Assembly (NCBI GenBank): GCA_045614025.1
Contig: JAZLCE010000002.1
Location: 1-62,872, forward strand
Direction of reading: 5' to 3'
Length of the DNA: 62,872 bases
Source: RGIG4140 sp045614025
Lineage (GTDB): Bacteria; Pseudomonadota; Alphaproteobacteria; CAAHEQ01; UBA3637
Shown here: positions 8,247 through 16,194 of the stretch, one piece after another
Layout: the number at the start of each line of letters is the position of its first letter
Numbering within the stretch: position 1 is the first letter of the stretch
Position numbers and translations under genes: made by a program
The notes under the pieces: model-generated
Databases searched by the model: none
The model's input: only the letters and a program-made list of their open reading frames with translations
Told to the model about the DNA's origin: nothing

Positions 8247-8651
8247 GTGAAAGAAAAAATATCATGTGTTTTTTACACATTAAAGCATAAAAGGGCTTTT
8301 TTAAAAATCGAAAAAACTTTTTTAGGGAGAAATACCTTAAGAGGTTTTATGCATGATGTGGATAAAATTTTTCTTTATCTGTTTTGTTTTTGGATGAGTA
8401 TAGAAGATATTCAAGAATTTCATCGAAAACATCAAAAACATCATGTGGATAATAATTTGAAAAAAACATATGCCGATTTATTAGAAACAGTAATTGATTG
8501 GGAATCAGCAAGATTTACAAAACCAGACAAACAGTTAAACGCTTATGAAACGCTTATGAAATTTTATCCAGATAAACGGGAGTTTTTTTTACCGATTATT
8601 CAAGAATATTTACCAGATCAGATAATTGAAAAGAAGAAAGATGATTTTTGA
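8247..8651 (+). CDS. DUF5662-like conserved protein
   Basis: A 134-residue protein that begins with GTG after an AAGGA ribosome site. MHDVDK near residue 37 and the histidine-rich RKHQKHHVDN near 61-70 resemble the conserved H/D positions of DUF5662 proteins, which suggests a metal-binding helical fold; function unknown. Its 3' end overlaps the pnuC start, so the two are probably co-expressed. Confidence 0.5.
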   Translation: MKEKISCVFYTLKHKRAFLKIEKTFLGRNTLRGFMHDVDKIFLYLFCFWMSIEDIQEFHRKHQKHHVDNNLKKTYADLLETVIDWESARFTKPDKQLNAYETLMKFYPDKREFFLPIIQEYLPDQIIEKKKDDF

Positions 8652-9195
8652 ACTTTTAGCAACATTTTTTGGTTTAATACAAGGAACGCTCTCTCTTTTT
8701 AATAAGAGAATTCATTGGATTTTTTATTTGCTTCAATTGGTTGCGCTTGCAATATTTTCTTGGAATGAAAAACTTTATGGTGATGTTATTATTTCTCTTA
8801 TTTTTATGGTGTTTTGTGTATTAGGCTTTTTTTACTGGCGTGCTGAAAAATATAAGAATATTTCTAAATGTTCTGTTAAAGAACGTGTTTTATATTCGAG
8901 TGTTGTTTTAATGGGAACTCTTATTGGATATTATTTTTTAAAGGCAACAAACGATCCTTTACCAGCTTTAGATTCTTTTACAACAATTTTAAGTATTGTG
9001 GCTCTTTACTATATGATGAAACATAAAATTGATACATGGTTTTTATGGTTCACTGCTGATTTTGCTTATGTGATTCAATATGCCATGCTTGAAAATCCAG
9101 CACTTTATTTGTTGTCTTTATATGTGTTGTGGACAATAATGGCTGCTCTTTCATATATTTATTGGCTTAATATGATGAAAAAAGAAGAAAATTAA
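8641..9195 (+). CDS. pnuC: PnuC-family nicotinamide nucleoside transporter
   Basis: A 184-residue protein with about seven membrane helices in the PnuC pattern: WNEKLYGD and FFYWRAEKY near residues 45 and 70, the DSFTTILSIVA segment, and the C-terminal DTWFLWF...YVLWTIMA block. PnuC imports nicotinamide riboside by facilitated diffusion for NAD salvage. The start at 8641 (MIFELLATFFG) is preferred over an upstream ATG at 8626 because it begins directly at the first family helix. It sits tail-to-tail with the NAD operon on the other strand, which supports the vitamin-import role. Confidence 0.85.
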   Translation: MIFELLATFFGLIQGTLSLFNKRIHWIFYLLQLVALAIFSWNEKLYGDVIISLIFMVFCVLGFFYWRAEKYKNISKCSVKERVLYSSVVLMGTLIGYYFLKATNDPLPALDSFTTILSIVALYYMMKHKIDTWFLWFTADFAYVIQYAMLENPALYLLSLYVLWTIMAALSYIYWLNMMKKEEN

Positions 9196-9198
9196 AGA

Positions 9199-9966
9199 TT
9201 AATTGTAAATTTTAATAACTGGGGGCATCTGTTGTCTTTTAAATGCTGTTTTTTGATATTGAGATTTAATCTTTTGAACAAGAGAGATTTCTTCTTGGAT
9301 AACTGGTTTATTTCCAAAAACATGGTCTTTTAAAATACGATCTAAAAGAGGATAAGGGGGGAGCGAATCAGTATCTTTTTGATTAAAATTAAGTTCTGCA
9401 GATGGTGTGCGATTTATAATTTCTTTTGGAATTAAAAATTTTCCTTCTTCATTATAAAGATGGGCTAATTGATAAACGTCTGTTTTATATAAATCTCCAA
9501 TTGGTGCCAAAGACCCACTCATGTCTGCACCATAAAGAGTGCAATACCCCATTGCAGATTCAGATTTATTGCCGCAAGATAAAAGCATCCAACCTTTTTC
9601 ATTTGAAAATGCCATTCCAATAACTGTTCTGATTCTTGCTTGGATATTTTCTTCTGTAATGTTATTTTGAATGTCAAATGGTAGTGTTTTTAAAAAGTTA
9701 TCCACAAGTGATTGAATATCAATTTCTTGATAATCAACAGCATTTAAATTTGAAATTTTTTGAGCTAAATATAAGCTTTCTTTTGATGTATATTTTGTTT
9801 TCATCATTATGGCATGAACGTGTTGTGGGCCTAATGCTTCAGCACAAAGTGTTAAAACCAAGGCGCTATCAATCCCCCCAGAAAGACCAAAAACAACATC
9901 AGTAAAGCCATTATTATGGCAAAAATTTTTTAAATCATTTACGATTTTTTCTTTAATTTTTCTCAT
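9199..9966 (-). CDS. nadE: Ammonia-dependent NAD synthetase
   Basis: NadE makes NAD from nicotinate adenine dinucleotide. The ATP-pyrophosphatase P-loop FGLSGGIDSAL lies near residues 23-33, and RIRTVIGMAFSNEKGWMLL and GNKSESAMGYCTLYGD-type blocks follow. At 255 residues it lacks the N-terminal glutaminase domain, so ammonia is the nitrogen donor. It is the last gene of the minus-strand operon pncA-NMNAT-pncB-nadE; spacing to pncB is 14 bases. Confidence 0.95.
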   Translation of the reverse strand: MRKIKEKIVNDLKNFCHNNGFTDVVFGLSGGIDSALVLTLCAEALGPQHVHAIMMKTKYTSKESLYLAQKISNLNAVDYQEIDIQSLVDNFLKTLPFDIQNNITEENIQARIRTVIGMAFSNEKGWMLLSCGNKSESAMGYCTLYGADMSGSLAPIGDLYKTDVYQLAHLYNEEGKFLIPKEIINRTPSAELNFNQKDTDSLPPYPLLDRILKDHVFGNKPVIQEEISLVQKIKSQYQKTAFKRQQMPPVIKIYN

Positions 9967-9980
9967 TAAAAACTCCTTTA

Positions 9981-11447
9981 TTAATTTTTTTCATGTGTTT
10001 TGAATGATTTTGCTAAAGCTTTTTTTCTTAAATTATTTCTGCTGATAAAAAGACTTTTTTCAAGACCAGCAATATAAGTATGTGGTGATTTTAAGCGCAA
10101 GTGTGTTTCATCTAAATGAGATAAATTTTCTTGCGCATATTCACGAATTTTTGAAAGAGGTTTAGTCATTTCATCTTTATTAATAATTCCATTTTTAATG
10201 ACTTGAATCATGGGTCTGTATGCTTTTTTCCCTTTTAAAAATGTTTTAATATTTTCATTATCAATACGAACAGAGTCTAAATCTGTGGCTAAAGAATCTT
10301 TATTTAAAACAGGTTTGCCTTGTTGATAAATAATATCCCCAGCATATTTGTTATTTTCGTCAATTAGTCGAATAACATCTGTTGCACCAGGAATTGTGGT
10401 TTTGATGGCAAGTTCAGAAACTTTTATAACATCTTTATTCCCAGTTTTTTTAAGTTTATAAACACCGCCTAGTGCAGGTTGGTCATAGCTTGTTGCAAGC
10501 ATTGTTCCAATTCCAAAAATATCTATAGGGGCTTTCTGCTCCAAAACAAGGCTTTGAATTGTATATTCATCTAAATCATTTGAAGCGGTGATTTTGGTGT
10601 TATAAAAAACAGCATCATCTAGTAATTTTCGAACTTTTTTTGATAGATACGCTAAATCTCCAGAATCAAGTCGAACGCTTTTTAATGGAATTCCTGTTTC
10701 TTTTGAGGCAAGAATAGCGTTTTTTGCCCCTTGAATGGTGTCATATGTGTCGATTAACACACTTGCTCTTTTGGGATCCGAAATCATATAATTTTTAAAA
10801 GCTTCTTTTTCTGAATCTTCTCTCATAATTAAACAATGGGCCATTGTTCCAACAGCGGGAATATTATAATATCTTGCAGCTTCAACGTTTGATGTCCCAT
10901 CAATTCCGCCAATATAAGCAGCCCTTGTTGGTGAAAATCCTTGAGTATCTTGTGCGCGACGTAACCCCATTTCAAGAAGAGTTCTTTTTTTCCCATCTGA
11001 TTGACTGGCTTGAACAATGCGACTTGCTTTTGTTGCAAACAAACTTTGTGCATTGATGATGTTTAAAATGCCAGTTTCAATCATAACGGCTTGCCAAGCA
11101 GGGCCAGTGACTCGAACAATAGGTTCATTTGGAAAAACAATTTCTCCTTCTTTAAATGCATACATATCAATTTCAAGCTTTGATTCTTTAAGCATGTTTA
11201 AAAAATCTTCTTTAAATCCTAATGAACGTAAAAACTTAATATCATCATCTGAATAGCGCCAATCATTTAGCCATTCTAAAACTTCGGCTAGTCCAGCTGT
11301 GAGTAAATAGGCCCCTTGAAATGGATTTTTTCGAATAAACATTTCGTATGTTTCAATTTTATTATGCGTTCCTTGATCAAACATGGCTTGTGCCATTGTT
11401 AAATGATATAAATCGCAAAAAAGTGGAGAGAATAAATTTCTTTTCAT
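9981..11447 (-). CDS. pncB: Nicotinate phosphoribosyltransferase
   Basis: A 488-residue enzyme converting nicotinate and PRPP to nicotinate mononucleotide. Family blocks seen: DLYHLTMAQAM at the N-terminus, FIRKNPFQGAYLLTAGL, the RRAQDTQGFSPTRAAYIGG region, GTMAHCLIM, VRLDSGDLAYLSKKVR (near 270), and FGIGTMLATSYDQPALGGVYKL. Length matches the longer, Gram-positive-like NAPRTase type. Adjacent genes supply nicotinate (PncA) and convert NaMN onward. Confidence 0.95.
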   Translation of the reverse strand: MKRNLFSPLFCDLYHLTMAQAMFDQGTHNKIETYEMFIRKNPFQGAYLLTAGLAEVLEWLNDWRYSDDDIKFLRSLGFKEDFLNMLKESKLEIDMYAFKEGEIVFPNEPIVRVTGPAWQAVMIETGILNIINAQSLFATKASRIVQASQSDGKKRTLLEMGLRRAQDTQGFSPTRAAYIGGIDGTSNVEAARYYNIPAVGTMAHCLIMREDSEKEAFKNYMISDPKRASVLIDTYDTIQGAKNAILASKETGIPLKSVRLDSGDLAYLSKKVRKLLDDAVFYNTKITASNDLDEYTIQSLVLEQKAPIDIFGIGTMLATSYDQPALGGVYKLKKTGNKDVIKVSELAIKTTIPGATDVIRLIDENNKYAGDIIYQQGKPVLNKDSLATDLDSVRIDNENIKTFLKGKKAYRPMIQVIKNGIINKDEMTKPLSKIREYAQENLSHLDETHLRLKSPHTYIAGLEKSLFISRNNLRKKALAKSFKTHEKN

Positions 11448-11462
11448 ATCTAATTCCTTTTT

Positions 11463-11927
11463 TTAAATAAGATGATGGATTTCTTTTGGTACATCGTGTT
11501 TCCATGTGATGTCATTTAATTTGATTTTTTTTCGAATACTTGTTCCAGAAATGGGATGCTTGTTTCTGTTAAAGTGTTTAATTTTAAAGCCTTCTTTTTC
11601 AAATAAATAACCATCTTGATCTATTCCGCAATAGTATGTATCAGCCTCAAAAGGCATATGTTGTTTAACAAAGGAAACCCATTTGGGTGGATTGTTAATA
11701 TCTTTAATTCCTTTAACAATTAGTTGACCTTTTTGGATTTCATCGAAATAAATTTGATGTATCATTTCTTTTCTTTGTTCAAAAGAATAAGGATTTTTTT
11801 CATCAGTTTTATTAATGGAACCGATTAATAAAAGAACCTTTTTGTTTTCTTTTAGCATCTGATCAATAATCATTTTGTGACCCTTATGAAAAGGTTGTAA
11901 TCTCATAATTGTTAGTGCGTTTAACAT
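11463..11927 (-). CDS. Nicotinamide/nicotinate-nucleotide adenylyltransferase (NadM/NadR-N type)
   Basis: A 154-residue nucleotidyltransferase with the HxGH motif (FHKGH) at residues 13-17 and an ISGTSIR motif near 127-133 corresponding to ISSTxxR. Short length and sequence style match archaeal-type NadM or the N-terminal domain of NadR rather than NadD. It would adenylate NMN or NaMN, completing the salvage route between PncB and NadE in this operon. It starts 2 bases after the pncA stop. Confidence 0.85.
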   Translation of the reverse strand: MLNALTIMRLQPFHKGHKMIIDQMLKENKKVLLLIGSINKTDEKNPYSFEQRKEMIHQIYFDEIQKGQLIVKGIKDINNPPKWVSFVKQHMPFEADTYYCGIDQDGYLFEKEGFKIKHFNRNKHPISGTSIRKKIKLNDITWKHDVPKEIHHLI

Positions 11928-11929
11928 GA

Positions 11930-12544
11930 CTAACTCCTTTGATTTTGAAATTGTTTTAAAAAAGCTTTGGTGGTTGTTGTTTTAATTTTCCCTTTACTTA
12001 CGGCGTATTTAAATGGTTCTTCTTCTAAAACCTCTTCAGTTTGCTTAGTAATACCTCTTGTTAAATCTGTTAAAATTGTAACGGGAATATCTTTTTTTAT
12101 CCATCCTAAAAGAGCAGCCTTATTGCAGATATCTGAAGCAACCCCGCATAAAACAACTTCATCTGTTTCTTGAATAATGGGCTCATAAATGCTATCAATG
12201 CTTCCTGCCCACATATCATACGTTGATTTTCTTAAATGTTGAATAGCTCGAATTTTTGTTGTTAGATTTCCTTTGTTAATTGCTAATAACCAACCAAGAG
12301 TTCCTTTTTCGCAGTGAAGGGGAAAGGATTTCGCTTCTTCTGTTTGAAAATAAGTTTCTTTAGAATGAGTGTCGTATGTTACAATGGCATTACTAAAAAC
12401 ATTTTTTGGTAATTGTTCAAAAAAAGCTTCTGCACGGGCAATGAGCTTTGGATCACCTTTCCCATTATCAAATGTTAATGCTCCGCCAGGGGCAAGAAAA
12501 TCATTTTGAAAATCAATCAAGTTTAAAGTTAGTTTTTTTGCCAT
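11930..12544 (-). CDS. pncA: Nicotinamidase
   Basis: A 204-residue isochorismatase-fold hydrolase that deamidates nicotinamide to nicotinate. DFQNDF with the catalytic aspartate is at residues 12-17, the catalytic lysine lies in HCEKGTLGW, and the nucleophilic cysteine in GVASDICNKAA; the metal-binding histidine stands in YDTHSKE. It is first in the NAD operon, behind a TTGACT-N17-TAATAA promoter and a palindromic operator probably bound by NrtR. Confidence 0.94.
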   Translation of the reverse strand: MAKKLTLNLIDFQNDFLAPGGALTFDNGKGDPKLIARAEAFFEQLPKNVFSNAIVTYDTHSKETYFQTEEAKSFPLHCEKGTLGWLLAINKGNLTTKIRAIQHLRKSTYDMWAGSIDSIYEPIIQETDEVVLCGVASDICNKAALLGWIKKDIPVTILTDLTRGITKQTEEVLEEEPFKYAVSKGKIKTTTTKAFLKQFQNQRS

Positions 12545-12570
12545 GTAAAACTCCTTTAGTTATTGCCTTT

Positions 12571-12616
12571 TTGTTATTAACAATTTATTATTATCATAAA
12601 GTAAAAAAGAAGTCAA
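12571..12616 (-). promoter_or_regulatory. pncA operon promoter with palindromic operator
   Basis: Minus-strand TTGACT (12611-12616) and TAATAA (12588-12593) are 17 bases apart. The palindrome TTGTTATTAACAA (12571-12583) overlaps the expected transcription start, a repressor position. The divergent nrtR gene suggests NrtR as the binder. The same promoter and half-site at identical spacing occur upstream of the gene ending at 50289. Confidence 0.7.
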
Positions 12617-12661
12617 GTTTATTTTTTTACCAAAAAAGTTTGGAAAAATATGAAAAAAGGA

Positions 12662-12710
12662 TTGTTATTTAAAAAACAATATGTTATTATCAATTTGTTT
12701 TTAACAAATT
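12662..12710 (+). promoter_or_regulatory. nrtR promoter and operator
   Basis: TTGTTA (12662-12667) and TATTAT (12685-12690) are 17 bases apart. A 19-bp perfect palindrome, AATTTGTT-TTT-AACAAATT (12692-12710), lies over the expected start site, suggesting autoregulation. It shares TTGTT/AACAA half-sites with the pncA operator. Confidence 0.65.
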
Positions 12711-12728
12711 TTTTTAACGAGGTTTAAA

Positions 12729-13490
12729 ATGTTTATCAAAAAGGCTGAAAAAGCATTTTTAAAGTCATATGATTCGTCTGCTTTTGAAAAATTATCTGTA
12801 ACAACAGATTTGTTGGTTTTTAGTATTTCTGATTTAAAAACAAATAATTACAGAAAGTTATCCGAAAAGGTAATGAGTGTTTTTCTTGCGAATCGTGATC
12901 AATTCCCTTTTAAGGATTGTTGGAGCCTTCCAGGAGGATTTGTTTCTCCTGAAGAAACATTAGAAGAAACAGCAAAAAGAGTTTTGAGAGAAAAAATTCA
13001 CTTAGATGATTTATATCTGGAACAATTATATACGTTTGGGGGTGTTGAACGTGATCCACGAATGCGAATAATTTCTGTTGCTTATATGGCCTTGGTTGAG
13101 CGTTCTGATTTACCTTATTCGTTGCAACAATCTGATCATTGGTTTAATATTTGTCGAGAAGAAAATAAATTTATCTTAAGAAATGAAAATAATCCAAGCA
13201 TTGAAGTAGACTTAAATACACCTTCTGCATTGGCATTTGATCATCATGAGATTATTAAAGTGGGTCTTGAAAGATTGAAAAATAAAATTGAATATACGGA
13301 TTTGGCTTTCCATTTGGTTCCAAATGAATTTACTTTAACAGAACTACAAAATGTTTATGAAGCTGTTTTAGGTAAAAAGTTATTAGCACCAGCATTTAGA
13401 AGAACTATTAAATCAAAAGTTATTGAAACGGGGAATATGACTTCAGGCAGTGGTCATCGCCCCTCTGCATTATTTAAATATAAAGCTTAA
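12729..13490 (+). CDS. nrtR: NrtR-family Nudix-related transcriptional regulator of NAD metabolism
   Basis: A 253-residue protein with an N-terminal Nudix-like domain and a C-terminal winged helix (FTLTELQNVYEAVLGKKL, then FRRTIKSKVIETG). The Nudix box is degraded: LPGGFVSPEETLEETAKR is followed by VLREK instead of the REUXEE glutamates, so hydrolysis is unlikely and ligand sensing is the expected role. NrtR proteins repress NAD salvage genes and release DNA on binding ADP-ribose. Divergence from the pncA operon with palindromes between them supports the call. Confidence 0.9.
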   Translation: MFIKKAEKAFLKSYDSSAFEKLSVTTDLLVFSISDLKTNNYRKLSEKVMSVFLANRDQFPFKDCWSLPGGFVSPEETLEETAKRVLREKIHLDDLYLEQLYTFGGVERDPRMRIISVAYMALVERSDLPYSLQQSDHWFNICREENKFILRNENNPSIEVDLNTPSALAFDHHEIIKVGLERLKNKIEYTDLAFHLVPNEFTLTELQNVYEAVLGKKLLAPAFRRTIKSKVIETGNMTSGSGHRPSALFKYKA

Positions 13491-13492
13491 AA

Positions 13493-14713
13493 TCACCTTT
13501 TTTTAGCATTTTTGTGTGTGACGTATTCGCCTTTCATGGTGCAACACCACATCTGTGTTAATAAATTATTCCAAAATGCAAGAGTTTGAATGGTAAAGAA
13601 AAAGGCAATATAAAAATAAATCCATATAAGATGCATAAATAAAAAGAAAATGATTGTTGCGTGAATAGAAAGTTGATGTGCAAACATTGAATAAATGATA
13701 CTCGATGGAATAACGAATAATACGGATAATTTAATCCACAAAGAATGTTTTTTAGGAACCAAAATATATGTGAAAACATAGGCAACAACAATACCTAACA
13801 TCGAAGATAAAGAGGTAATTGATTTTGCATTTATAAGAGCACCATAACCTGTTTTTAAAAGTGGCAAAAAAGTGTTTTGTGTATAATAAATTAAAATACC
13901 AACTAGAAAAATATTTAAGGTAACTCCAATCCAAAATTTAATGATATAAACTGGTTTTTTTATGCCATATAAAAAAGCCTTTGAAATGAGCCGTAGTTTG
14001 AGTGGGCCTGTTAAAACCATTATAATAACAGTAAAAATGTAAGAAATAGCGCAAATGGGGATGAGATAGAGTAGTGCCAGTGGCAGTTGATCTAATTTAA
14101 GTAGAAAGATATTACTTATGCCAGGTTGTTGTTTTAAAACATGGATCACAAAATTTGACCAAAGGGCAACGATTGATGAAAACCATATATAGCTGAAAAC
14201 AAGCAACATAAATGACTTAAAAAAATATCTTTTAAAAGAAAACGCCCCATAGACTTGTTTTACTGATGTAAATGAAAAATAAGAAAAGAAGCTAAACCAA
14301 AGTGCTTGCCAAAAAGCATATAAAAACGTTGTGATTAGATAAAATCCAATCCCATTTTGGATTTTTTTATTTTCAATAAAATAAATCAGTTGATAAAAAC
14401 ATTCTGGTCGTCCCCAAATAATGCGAAATAAAGAAACTAAAACTATTGAAGCAATTAATAAAAAAACAAACGTAGAGATAAATGATATAGAACTAAATGA
14501 AAATTTAAATGCTTTAATAATAGAAAACTTTTCCAAATCAATAAGTGATAAATTTGTTTGGTGTAATTTGTTATGTTGATTATTTAAAGCTCTTTTGTGG
14601 CAATGATAGGCTTTTTCACTTATCATTCCATTCTTAAGCATAAATTCTAAGTTTTCAAATTCTTGTCTATCAACCAAAACAATATTCCCCTTTTGTGAAG
14701 GAAATAATAGCAT
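13493..14713 (-). CDS. Hypothetical polytopic membrane protein
   Basis: A 406-residue unknown. The first ~70 residues are soluble and include LEFMLKNGMISEKAYHCHK, reminiscent of a SHOCT-like hairpin. About eight hydrophobic segments follow from residue ~75 to the end, with aromatic-rich helices and few charged residues. The tail is basic (KGEYVTHKNAKKR). No catalytic motif was recognised. It is convergent with nrtR (stops 2 bases apart) and upstream of the next minus-strand gene by 24 bases. Confidence 0.7.
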   Translation of the reverse strand: MLLFPSQKGNIVLVDRQEFENLEFMLKNGMISEKAYHCHKRALNNQHNKLHQTNLSLIDLEKFSIIKAFKFSFSSISFISTFVFLLIASIVLVSLFRIIWGRPECFYQLIYFIENKKIQNGIGFYLITTFLYAFWQALWFSFFSYFSFTSVKQVYGAFSFKRYFFKSFMLLVFSYIWFSSIVALWSNFVIHVLKQQPGISNIFLLKLDQLPLALLYLIPICAISYIFTVIIMVLTGPLKLRLISKAFLYGIKKPVYIIKFWIGVTLNIFLVGILIYYTQNTFLPLLKTGYGALINAKSITSLSSMLGIVVAYVFTYILVPKKHSLWIKLSVLFVIPSSIIYSMFAHQLSIHATIIFFLFMHLIWIYFYIAFFFTIQTLAFWNNLLTQMWCCTMKGEYVTHKNAKKR

Positions 14714-14737
14714 TGTATGTTATAAAAAGCAAGAAGA

Positions 14738-15235
14738 TTAAATAAAGGGATTATATGCCCATTGTAACAATGCTTGTCTTTGTTTTTTTCGACAGTTTAG
14801 ATCAAGCGGTAAGCAATTTTTTTCAAGTTGAGATTTATGTCTTTTAAATGAACGCCACCGTTGTATTTGAATTGTATCAATAGGTTCAATTCTGCGTCCA
14901 AGATAATATCTGTAATACCATTGAAACCAGCCTCTTGGATCGGGTTCTAATATCCATCCTTTTTGCTTCCATATAGTCAAACTTTGCCTTGATTTAATTT
15001 GAAAATAATTTTTGGAAATATCTGCTTTTAGTGGAGATAATTTTGCATTAACGAACCAATCTTTTGGAAATTCATTTTGGCAGTCTGTTAAATATTTTCC
15101 TTCAAAAACACCGAGTTGCAACATTTCTTTTGGGCTTAATTCTGGTTGAAAAAAAGTAGAGAAGTTTTTTCCTTCAGGTTCGGTTGTTTCATAAGAATAG
15201 TTTTGTTGCATTTTGTCAAAAACGTTAATTATCAT
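14738..15235 (-). CDS. Conserved hypothetical protein with YYRYYLGRR motif
   Basis: A 165-residue soluble protein. The tryptophan/tyrosine-rich core WFQWYYRYYLGRR (near 103-115), IQRWRSFKRH and the C-terminal CRKKQRQALLQWAYNPF belong to a widely distributed family of unknown function seen in bacteria and some eukaryotes. No signal peptide. Probably co-transcribed with the membrane protein gene 24 bases downstream. Confidence 0.7.
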   Translation of the reverse strand: MIINVFDKMQQNYSYETTEPEGKNFSTFFQPELSPKEMLQLGVFEGKYLTDCQNEFPKDWFVNAKLSPLKADISKNYFQIKSRQSLTIWKQKGWILEPDPRGWFQWYYRYYLGRRIEPIDTIQIQRWRSFKRHKSQLEKNCLPLDLNCRKKQRQALLQWAYNPFI

Positions 15236-15438
15236 ATAAATGAAATAGAGATAAATATTCCAAAAAGAAAGTATACAAGAGGTTTAATTTTGCTAAAATA
15301 AATACGGTTTAAATAGGTTGCTATATTGATTTGAGTTTTAAACATAAAATTTTGTTTTTTTTAAGTGGTTCTTGATTTTTTTAAAAAAATATGGTAAAAT
15401 AAAACCGTTTGATTTTAAAAGAGAATAATAGGTTTGAT

Positions 15439-16194
15439 ATGGTTGAAAAAAGAAAAGCAGATGAAAATAATATATTAGAAAAAGATGTTTTTTATTTGAA
15501 AAAAGACAGAGCTGATATAAATCCATATGTCTTAGCTGAAGGTGTTTTTGAAAATGTTTTAAAATTATCTCATTTGTTAGCGCGTAATTTTAAAAATAAA
15601 GAAATAAAAATATCAGAGCTAAAAAAACAACTTTTGCTTTTAGAATCTAAAGGAATAAAGTTTTCTCCTTTTGTAAAAAGGTTTGTTCTTCAAAATTTTC
15701 CAACCTGCGTGAGAGAGGTTTCCGATAAGGGCGAAAAAGAAAAAAATATTTTAATTTGGATGCATCATAAAGCTTTGACTGATCCAACTTTATTGCATAT
15801 TGATTTTGTTGAATATAAAAGGGTATTAGCAAAAGATTTTTCTTCATTGGATAAAGCCTTCTTTTTGAATGCTTGTTCTGTGACTGAACAGTTGATTTCT
15901 GCTGATTCTAAGGCGACTTTATTTAAATCCCCAGATATGCGCATTAATGAGATAGAAAACGAAACATTGGTTAAAGTTCCAGAGATGGTTAAGGCAGCTG
16001 TAAAACATAATTTGTTTTCCTTTAAAAGAGAAAGAATTCGTTTGTCAGCGCAAAAATCACCTCTTTTAATTGAAAATTATGCGCTTCTAAAAAAAATGTG
16101 TCAAAAATATTTGGCCGATATGCCAACTCATGTCAAAAAATGTCCGTTTGAAACTAAAAAGAAAACAATAAGAACAGGAAGAACAAAATCATGA
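15439..16194 (+). CDS. Hypothetical protein, partner of the 1204-residue protein
   Basis: A 251-residue lysine-rich, mostly helical protein of unknown function. The ATG at 15439 (MVEKRKADEN) has an AGG ribosome site; an upstream TTG at 15409 is less likely. No recognised domain. Its stop overlaps the ATG of the next gene in an ATGA arrangement, so the two proteins are translationally coupled and probably work together. Confidence 0.65.
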   Translation: MVEKRKADENNILEKDVFYLKKDRADINPYVLAEGVFENVLKLSHLLARNFKNKEIKISELKKQLLLLESKGIKFSPFVKRFVLQNFPTCVREVSDKGEKEKNILIWMHHKALTDPTLLHIDFVEYKRVLAKDFSSLDKAFFLNACSVTEQLISADSKATLFKSPDMRINEIENETLVKVPEMVKAAVKHNLFSFKRERIRLSAQKSPLLIENYALLKKMCQKYLADMPTHVKKCPFETKKKTIRTGRTKS

